A stretch of 43,206 nt of DNA from Cyanobium sp. (GTDB lineage: Bacteria; Cyanobacteriota; Cyanobacteriia; PCC-6307; Cyanobiaceae). Shown here in pieces: positions 35,869 to 43,206 of the stretch. Both the position numbers and the translations under genes were made by a program. A model generated the notes under the pieces. That model was given only the letters and a program-made list of their open reading frames with translations, ran no database searches and was not told the origin of the DNA. The stretch lies in NCBI GenBank assembly GCA_014191755.1, contig BJHE01000018.1, positions 1 to 43,206 of the forward strand. The letters run 5' to 3'. How positions within the stretch are numbered: the first letter of the stretch is position 1; each line of letters begins with the position of its first letter.

Positions 35869-35898
35869 AGATAAGCGAAACTGATCAATACAACACAA
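35869..35898 (-). promoter_or_regulatory. Candidate promoter of the csoS1-rbcL operon
   Basis: Read on the minus strand, TTGTGT (35893-35898), an 18-base spacer and TTATCT (35869-35874) form a sigma70-like pair about 110 bases before the csoS1A ATG, in an AT-richer gap after sbtB. It is a match by eye only. Confidence 0.3.
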
Positions 35899-35947
35899 AA
35901 CGTAAGCGAAGTTGGTCCTTGTCCATCCCTGCCCCTTGACTTGCGCC

Positions 35948-36229
35948 TTAGAACGCCTCCGCCGCCGAAACGAAACCCACGCCTCCATAGCGACGTAGCA
36001 GGGGTTTCACCGCCTCGCGGATTCCCTCCAGCAGCGAGGCTTCGATGAACACGATCACGTGGGCATTGGCACCAAAACTGCTGAAATCCATCGCCTCGGA
36101 GATCTCACCACCAACGCCCATGCCGGTGACATGCCGCATCACCGAGTAGCCAGAAGCCCCGGCCATGAGCATGGCTTTGCAGACCTTTTCGACTTCCCGT
36201 TCATTGAGAAACAGATCAATGCGCTTCAT
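35948..36229 (-). CDS. sbtB: PII-like regulator of bicarbonate transport, SbtB
   Basis: A 93-residue PII-like trimeric protein that binds adenine nucleotides (cAMP, AMP, ADP, ATP) and regulates SbtA. The ferredoxin-like core is visible: MKRIDLFLNEREVEKVCKAM, GASGYSVMRHVTGMG and the T-loop region ~36-54, then HVIVFIEASLLEGIREAV. The C-terminal redox loop (Cys-Gly-Pro-x-Gly-Cys) described for Synechocystis SbtB is absent; the protein ends GFVSAAEAF. It lies 95 bases downstream of sbtA on the same strand. Confidence 0.9.
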   Translation of the reverse strand: MKRIDLFLNEREVEKVCKAMLMAGASGYSVMRHVTGMGVGGEISEAMDFSSFGANAHVIVFIEASLLEGIREAVKPLLRRYGGVGFVSAAEAF

Positions 36230-36324
36230 GGCGTGCCTTCAGGCCTGGGGAAAAGATGAACGGAAACAGAGGAAACGAAACCAGTGGAACTGTGGAGGGG
36301 TTATCGGGTCGGTTCGGGCCACGT

Positions 36325-37353
36325 TCAGCTGGCCGGGATGAAGCGCAGGACCAGGGCCATGTACACCGGAATCCCCACTACCACATTGAAGGGGAACGTC
36401 ACCCCCAGCGAGGTGGAGATGTAGAGGCTCGGATTGGCCTGGGGCACCGTCATCCGCATCGCCGCCGGCACGGCGATGTAAGAGGCGCTGGCACAGAGCA
36501 CCATGAAGAGCAGGGCATCACCCTGATTCATGCCCAGCAAGCGGGCGATGCCGAGGCCCACCAGGGCATGAAGCAGGGGAGCCAGCACGGCGAAGCCGAT
36601 CAGAAAAGCCCCTGCCTTGCGGAGTTCCTGCAGCCGCTGGGCGGCGATCAGGCCCATGTCGAGCAGAAAGAAACAGAGGGCTCCGTAGAAGAGTTGCTCG
36701 GTAAAGGGCTCCATCTTCTCCACCCCAGCTGGGCTGAAGGCCGCCACGAGATAGCCGATCACCAGGCTGCCGATCAGCAGGAAGATCGAGCCATTCAGAA
36801 ATGCCTCCCGCAACAGTTCCCCCCAGCGCAGGCCTCGGCCCTCCTCATTGTCGAGACGGTCCTCGCCACGATCGGGATTCTTGTCGAGAACACCGGCGCT
36901 CAGCCTGGCCAGCACTACACCGATCACGATCGCAGGGGATTCCATCAGGGCCAGGGCCGCCACCATGTACCCGTCGAAGGGAACCTTGAGCACATTGAGA
37001 AAGCTCTGGGCCGTGATGAAGGTCACTGCACTGATCGAGCCGTAGGATGCGGCCACGGCGGCGGCGTTGTAGGAATCAAGACGGGTCCGCAACACCAGGA
37101 AACTGGTGATCGGCACCAACAGCGACATCAGCACGGCCGCCCCGATGGTGAGCAACACCAGACGGCCCAGACCGCTATGGGCCAGCTCCACGCCCCCGCT
37201 GAAACCGATCGCCAGCAGCAGATAGAGCGAAAACAGTTTCGGCAGCGGCGAGGGGATCTCCAGGTCGGAGTTGAGCACCGCGGCCAGAACCCCGAGGAAG
37301 AAGAACAGCACCGGTGCCGAAAGCAGGTTCTGCAGGACCAGGCTCGTCTGCAT
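36325..37353 (-). CDS. sbtA: Sodium-dependent bicarbonate transporter SbtA
   Basis: A 342-residue inner-membrane transporter with about ten helices, bringing HCO3- into the cell with Na+. Landmarks are LFSLYLLLAIGFSGGVELAHS in the first half, SYGSISAVTFITAQSFL (a discontinuous-helix substrate region), ESPAIVIG, and in the second half ASASYIAVPAAMRMTVPQANPSLY (here SASYIAVPAAMRMTVPQANP). The frame is open well upstream, but ATG 37353 starts with the expected MQTSLVLQNLLSAPVLFFF. First gene of the supercluster; co-transcribed with sbtB. The region upstream is divergent toward rdgB. Confidence 0.93.
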   Translation of the reverse strand: MQTSLVLQNLLSAPVLFFFLGVLAAVLNSDLEIPSPLPKLFSLYLLLAIGFSGGVELAHSGLGRLVLLTIGAAVLMSLLVPITSFLVLRTRLDSYNAAAVAASYGSISAVTFITAQSFLNVLKVPFDGYMVAALALMESPAIVIGVVLARLSAGVLDKNPDRGEDRLDNEEGRGLRWGELLREAFLNGSIFLLIGSLVIGYLVAAFSPAGVEKMEPFTEQLFYGALCFFLLDMGLIAAQRLQELRKAGAFLIGFAVLAPLLHALVGLGIARLLGMNQGDALLFMVLCASASYIAVPAAMRMTVPQANPSLYISTSLGVTFPFNVVVGIPVYMALVLRFIPAS

Positions 37354-37584
37354 GGCTGGTTCGCCCGGAGGTGCAGGCAACCTAGGAAGAGGTGGCGGCG
37401 CCAAGGTCAGCGGTCCCACAAACTTCCGGCTGCGGTCTACACCAAAACCCGCTGCCCTGCTTAACGTCCCGCACGAGGCAGGTTCCCCAGGCGTTTGCTC
37501 GGGGGTGGAATGTTCAACCCGTCCTGCCTCACCCCTTCCGGCATCCCCCATCCCGCACAATGGGGCCCTCAGTGCCGCGTCCCC

Positions 37585-38211
37585 GTGCCTCCGGAACCCC
37601 GCCGCACCACCCCGTCGTCCTTCCCGCAACCGACCCGGCTGGTCATCGCCAGTGGCAATCCCCACAAGGTGGCCGAGATCGCAGCGATGCTGGAGATGGT
37701 GGAGATTGAGGTGGTTCCCCAACCGAAAGGCCTCGAGATCGAGGAAACCGGCAGCACCTATGCCGCCAACGCCCGTCTCAAGGCGGAAACCGTGGCCCGG
37801 CTCACCGGCTGCTGGGCCCTAGCTGATGACTCGGGCCTGGAGGTGGATGCCCTCGGAGATCGGCCAGGTCTCTACTCAGCCCGCTATGCCCCCAGCGATC
37901 CGGAGAAGATTCAGCGGCTCCTGCATGAACTTGGAGACAGCCTCTACCGGGGTGGCCGGTTCGTGAGCGCCATGGCCCTGGCCGATCCCCAGGGCACCAC
38001 CCGCCTGGAGGGCTGCGGCATCTGCCACGGCAGCATCCTGAGGGACTCCCAGGGCAACGGCGGCGGCTACGACCCGATCTTCTGGGTGCGCGAGGCGGGC
38101 TGCAGCTACGCCCAGATGGCGCCCCATCTCAAGAGCAAACTCGGCAGCCGCGGCAAAGCGGCCCGTGAGCTGGCGCCGGGCTTGCGCCAACTGCTGGGCC
38201 TGGAGAGCTGA
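37585..38211 (+). CDS. rdgB: Non-canonical purine NTP pyrophosphatase RdgB/HAM1
   Basis: RdgB/HAM1 hydrolyses (d)ITP and XTP to monophosphates, keeping deaminated purines out of nucleic acids. Signatures: RLVIASGNPHKVAEIAAML, EIEETGSTYAANARLKAE, ALADDSGLEVDALGDRPG with the metal-binding Asp pair, and GGGYDPIFWV with AQMAPHLKSKLGSRGKA. GTG 37585 gives a 208-residue protein close to family length; an ATG at 37510 with GGGGGTGG before it would add 25 Pro-rich residues. ham1 is a standard neighbour of alpha-carboxysome genes in cyanobacteria. One base separates it from the convergent csoS1D. Confidence 0.92.
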   Translation: MPPEPRRTTPSSFPQPTRLVIASGNPHKVAEIAAMLEMVEIEVVPQPKGLEIEETGSTYAANARLKAETVARLTGCWALADDSGLEVDALGDRPGLYSARYAPSDPEKIQRLLHELGDSLYRGGRFVSAMALADPQGTTRLEGCGICHGSILRDSQGNGGGYDPIFWVREAGCSYAQMAPHLKSKLGSRGKAARELAPGLRQLLGLES

Positions 38212-38212
38212 A

Positions 38213-39046
38213 TCAGCCGTTGATCTGAGCCACGGCCCGCATGGCGGCAGCGGCCGCTTCCTCCACATCCCCCTCCTTGCCGGCCAGGGTGAGGCGGCCG
38301 AAGGCCCCCACGGCCTTCACATCCACCACGGTGATGCTGGACGACTTCTCGGCCTCGTTGGCGGCGATCAGCACATAACCAGCCGGCTCGGTTTCGAGGA
38401 TGAACATGCTCATGCCGGCCTGGATCATCGAACCGCGGCGGTTCAGACGGTTGATCAGCACAGCGTGATCCGGGGTGATGGCGCGGATGATCTCGGTCCA
38501 GGTCACCTCGCAGCGGCTGCGGCGCTCGATGCTGCTGCCGATCGCTTCAAGCACCACCTCGCCGGAGTGGAGCACGTTGCTCTGGTCGCGGTGGTACATC
38601 GCGATCGAGCCGAAGGCCCGCTCCACCACCATCTGGCCCAGGCGCACCGTGCTGGCCTTCAGGGCGATATCGGTGACGCGGTGGACCGCCATGCCGGGCG
38701 ACACTTCCAGCCAGAGGCAGGCATCCCCCGGAATCGGAAGAAAGCCCTGGCTCACCGTGCCCATGTAGGCGGCCAGCTGGGGCTGCAGCGAATCGAGAAA
38801 CACATAAGTGCGCAGTTCAATCGACTGCACATGGCTGCTTTGGCGGGAGATCCGCCTGCCCTCGCTGTCGGTGGTCACCACACAGCTGGCGCCGGAGGCA
38901 TCACTGGAGAGCGAGCTGCCCAGTCCGCCGCCTCTTGAGGCGCCCATCTCGGTGCCGGTGACCAGAGGCCGACTGCCCTGCAAGGCGGCCCGTCGGCGGC
39001 TGATGGCCCGGTCTTCGGCGGTGAGGGGGCGGAAGGTCGAATCCAT
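38213..39046 (-). CDS. csoS1D: CsoS1D, tandem-BMC shell protein with gated pore
   Basis: A 277-residue protein with two BMC domains (about residues 73-170 and 175-272) that forms stacked trimers with a large gated pore for metabolites. The gating Glu-Arg pair is in MVVERAFGS (E142, R143). Second-domain features are [20 protein letters not shown] and [18 protein letters not shown] ~70-residue N-terminal extension contains [12 protein letters not shown] and PLVTGTEMG, which resemble the CsoS2 N-repeat and VTG motifs. ATG 39046 has AGGCG seven bases upstream. It lies outside the main operon, convergent with rdgB. Confidence 0.93.
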   Translation of the reverse strand: MDSTFRPLTAEDRAISRRRAALQGSRPLVTGTEMGASRGGGLGSSLSSDASGASCVVTTDSEGRRISRQSSHVQSIELRTYVFLDSLQPQLAAYMGTVSQGFLPIPGDACLWLEVSPGMAVHRVTDIALKASTVRLGQMVVERAFGSIAMYHRDQSNVLHSGEVVLEAIGSSIERRSRCEVTWTEIIRAITPDHAVLINRLNRRGSMIQAGMSMFILETEPAGYVLIAANEAEKSSSITVVDVKAVGAFGRLTLAGKEGDVEEAAAAAMRAVAQING

Positions 39047-39629
39047 CAAACGCCTGGCGTGACCTCCTGAAGAAATGGGAAAGGGAATCTTCAGGCTCCG
39101 CTGGCGCATCCCCAGAGGGCGGACCGCGGAAATCCCTGGGGCTCGATCGAAGAGCCAACTCCAGACCGATCGGTCGAAGCGTGGGGCGATCTTACGCCGC
39201 TGCCGTCGCCAGCCCCTGACAGGGGAGGGCTTATTGGTGGCTTCAGGCACCTCAAGGCGATCAGGGGTCGCTATCACAGGCATCATTTCGGCCGATCGAT
39301 GCCATCTCACGCCCCCCACTGGCCTGCGGTTGCAGGACATCCTGGGGCGGATCGGCAACGATCAACCCATGGCTGCGGCAGGCGAGGTAGCTGCGGCAAG
39401 CAAGGTGGCGGCGCCACCAAGCCAATGGTGGCGATGGTGTGGACCGCTTCCTGGATGCCTTCAATCTGAGTTCCGGCGATCCCGACGACACCGAGCTGCC
39501 TGGCGAAGACGACGGCGAAGACAACATTGAAGGCAGGTTCAGGGGAGCACCGGGTTGGCTGCGACGCAGCTGCCCCCCTTGCGATTGGAAGGGAGGCCGG
39601 TACCTTCCGGCCAGTCGCACCCCAACCCG
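39047..39629. other. Divergent intergenic region upstream of csoS1D
   Basis: No gene I can support. It must contain the csoS1D promoter and that of the plus-strand hypothetical at 39630. A short acidic open frame from GTG 39439 (DAFNLSSGDPDDTELPGEDD) looks protein-like for about 40 codons and then turns into shadow-like sequence, so it may be a remnant. Confidence 0.4.
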
Positions 39630-40097
39630 ATGGCCGAAAAGCGCACGACCGCCGACGCAGTGGCTGCCGCGCCCGAGCCCATCGCCGGTCAGAGCAACCT
39701 GCCGGAGTGGATGGCTCAGGCCGTGCAGCACGGCGTCAAGCCGGAGCAGGCTCTGGCCTTCATCGGATTGGGACTGATGGGCAAGCTCGCCGATGGCAAC
39801 AAGGACAACCCCATTCCCTGGATCTGGAACGAAGACGAGGATGGTGGCAGCTTTGATGGCACCACGCTTCGACACCGGCTGGAGCTTGTTCAACTGGCCC
39901 TCCTGACCGGGGCACCGCTGAGCACCGCCGAGGTCACCCACCTGCTGGGTGCCCGGCCTGGATCTGCCGTGGTGCAACGGGGCGGCCTCACCGCCCGCCG
40001 CCTGAGCCGCAACGTCTGGAAGCTCAGCCGCAGCAGCGAGGATTCGGAGAAGGCCTCAACGACCAGCTTCGGTGAAGGTTTCCGGCGGCGGCTCTGA
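39630..40097 (+). CDS. Hypothetical protein next to csoS1D and chlN
   Basis: A 155-residue soluble protein I do not recognise. The N-terminal half has WMAQAVQHGVKPEQALAFI and GLGLMGKLADGNKD, then PIPWIWNEDEDGGSFDG. The second half has a helix LRHRLELVQLALLTGAPLS and TAEVTHLLGARPG followed by GGLTARRLSRNVWKLS, which could be a winged-helix-like or HTH DNA-binding segment. ATG 39630 is chosen over one 75 bases upstream because the conserved-looking sequence begins after MAEKRTTADAV. No function is assigned; it might be a regulator of neighbouring genes, a guess only. Confidence 0.6.
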   Translation: MAEKRTTADAVAAAPEPIAGQSNLPEWMAQAVQHGVKPEQALAFIGLGLMGKLADGNKDNPIPWIWNEDEDGGSFDGTTLRHRLELVQLALLTGAPLSTAEVTHLLGARPGSAVVQRGGLTARRLSRNVWKLSRSSEDSEKASTTSFGEGFRRRL

Positions 40098-41814
<1,717 letters not shown>

Positions 41815-41893
41815 TGCCGGCGCCGCCTTCCTCGGCGGCTGCCAGCCGTTTCAAACCTCGGCATCGGCCGACACCACCGCTCTCTTTCTCCCC

Positions 41894-43206
41894 ATGGAAC
41901 TCACCCTCTGGACCTACGAAGGCCCGCCCCATGTGGGCGCCATGCGGATCGCCGCCTCAATGGAGGGGGTGCACTACGTGCTCCATGCCCCTCAGGGCGA
42001 CACCTACGCCGACCTGCTGTTCACGATGATCGAGCGGCGGGGTCGCCGCCCACCGGTGACTTACACCACCTTCCAGGCCCGCGACCTGGGGGGCGACACC
42101 GCCGAGCTGGTGAAGCGCTCGATCGCCCAGGCGGTGGAGCGCTTCCAGCCCGAAGCCCTGCTAGTTGGGGAAAGCTGCACTGCCGAGCTGATCCAGGATC
42201 AACCCGGTGCCCTGGCCATGGGCATGGGCTTCGGCGACCTGCCGATCGTGAGCCTGGAGCTGCCGGCCTACTCCAAGAAGGAGAACTGGGGGGCGGCGGA
42301 AACCTTCTACCAGCTGGTGCGGAGCCTGCTGAAGAACCAGCTGCCGGCGCCGGGCACCCCGAAACCTTCACCCCAACTCTGGAAGGAGGAAGGCCGCCGG
42401 CCGCGGGTGAACCTGCTCGGCCCCACCCTGCTCGGATTCCGCTGCCGCGATGACGTTCGCGAGATCACCCGCCTGCTGGCCGAGCGGGGCATCGATGTGG
42501 CGGTCACCGCGCCGCTGGGGGCCCGCCCGGCCGATCTGATGCGCATCCCCACGGCCGACGCCAATGTCTGCCTTTACCCAGAGGTGGCTGCTTCGGTATG
42601 CAGCTGGCTGGAGCGCAGCTTCGGCATGGCCACGATCAAGACGGTGCCGATCGGCATCGCCGCCACCGAAGCCTTCCTGGCGGAGCTGGCCCAGGTGCTG
42701 GGGCTTGAAGATGGTGGGGGCTCAGGGGATGGCCCTGCGGCAGGTCTCGGAGAACGGGCTTCGCGCCTGCCCTGGTATTCCCGCTCGGTGGATTCCACCT
42801 ACCTCACCGGCAAGCGGGTGTTCATTTTTGGCGATGCCACCCATGCGGTGGCCGCCGCCAGGATCGCCAGCAAGGAGCTGGGCTTTGAGGTGGTGGGGCT
42901 GGGCAGCTACAGCCGCGAGCAGGCCCGCGAGGTGCGGGCCGCCGCCAAGGAGCTGGGCCTCGAAGCCCTGATCACCGACGACTACCTTGCCGTGGAGCAG
43001 GCGATGGCCGAGGCCGCCCCGGAGTTGGTGCTCGGTACCCAGATGGAGCGCCACAGCGCCAAGCGCCTAGGCATTCCCTGCGCCGTGATCAGCACGCCAT
43101 TGCATGTGCAGGATGTGCCGGCCCGCTTCTCCCCCCAGATGGGCTGGGAGGGGGCCAATGTGATCTTCGACAGCTGGGTGCATCCGCTGATGATGGGGCT
43201 GGAGGA
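41894..43206 (+). CDS. chlB: Light-independent protochlorophyllide reductase subunit B (truncated by window)
   Basis: The first 437 codons of ChlB, open to the edge of the window. It begins [20 protein letters not shown]; Asp36 (PQGD) is the unusual fourth ligand of the [4Fe-4S] cluster, and [39 protein letters not shown] and [13 protein letters not shown] are family stretches. Together with ChlN it forms the heterotetramer that takes electrons from ChlL. ChlL is not in the window. The C-terminal domain lies beyond 43206. Confidence 0.95.
   Translation, partial: MELTLWTYEGPPHVGAMRIAASMEGVHYVLHAPQGDTYADLLFTMIERRGRRPPVTYTTFQARDLGGDTAELVKRSIAQAVERFQPEALLVGESCTAELIQDQPGALAMGMGFGDLPIVSLELPAYSKKENWGAAETFYQLVRSLLKNQLPAPGTPKPSPQLWKEEGRRPRVNLLGPTLLGFRCRDDVREITRLLAERGIDVAVTAPLGARPADLMRIPTADANVCLYPEVAASVCSWLERSFGMATIKTVPIGIAATEAFLAELAQVLGLEDGGGSGDGPAAGLGERASRLPWYSRSVDSTYLTGKRVFIFGDATHAVAAARIASKELGFEVVGLGSYSREQAREVRAAAKELGLEALITDDYLAVEQAMAEAAPELVLGTQMERHSAKRLGIPCAVISTPLHVQDVPARFSPQMGWEGANVIFDSWVHPLMMGLE

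Noticed and set aside
36256..37464. 402-codon plus-strand open frame opposite sbtA
   Set aside because: Gln/His-rich shadow of a membrane-protein gene, no homology seen.

Overview
The window is high-GC chromosomal DNA of an alpha-cyanobacterium, most like Cyanobium or a freshwater/euryhaline picoplanktonic Synechococcus. The evidence is a form IA Rubisco inside a complete alpha-carboxysome (cso) locus, together with chlN/chlB, SbtA/SbtB and the NdhF4/NdhD4/ChpX CO2-uptake module. The genus is inferred from gene content and base composition only.

Layout. Positions 1-4.9 kb hold tRNA-Pro, a rhomboid protease, a short SepF-like protein, an AlkB-like dioxygenase, RidA, an iron-type ABC ATPase and glyoxalase II (gloB). 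Positions 4.9-11.6 kb look like an accessory island inserted between gloB and hisG. It carries an OGT/SPINDLY-type glycosyltransferase 11 bases downstream of a seven-repeat FG-GAP/RTX-type exported protein, followed by a frameshifted remnant of a second RTX protein and empty DNA. Positions 11.6-19.9 kb return to housekeeping genes: hisG with an overlapping ABC exporter, an alpha/beta hydrolase, a GNAT acetyltransferase, and an overlapping trio htrA / DUF2064 / family-2 glycosyltransferase divergent from dnaA. An AT-richer, probably acquired glycosyltransferase-like gene follows dnaA.

From 37.35 kb down to 21.3 kb, sixteen minus-strand genes form a CO2-concentrating supercluster. In transcription order they are sbtA, sbtB, csoS1A, rbcL, rbcS, csoS2, csoSCA, csoS4A, csoS4B, csoS1E, a ferritin-like gene, ndhF4, ndhD4, chpX, acRAF and cbbX. 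csoS1D lies just outside, convergent with rdgB/ham1. Together they cover bicarbonate import and its PII-like regulator, CO2-to-bicarbonate conversion on NDH-1, the carboxysome shell, scaffold and carbonic anhydrase, Rubisco, and Rubisco assembly and reactivation. The window ends in chlN and a chlB cut by the edge (dark-operative protochlorophyllide reductase).

The most unusual points are the BMC shell protein CsoS1E with a 174-residue basic disordered N-terminus, a 47-residue tail on the vertex protein CsoS4A, CsoS2-like short motifs in the N-terminal extension of CsoS1D, a perfect 12-bp hairpin between rbcS and csoS2, and the glycosyltransferase/FG-GAP pair. No CRISPR array, intact transposase or rRNA was seen.
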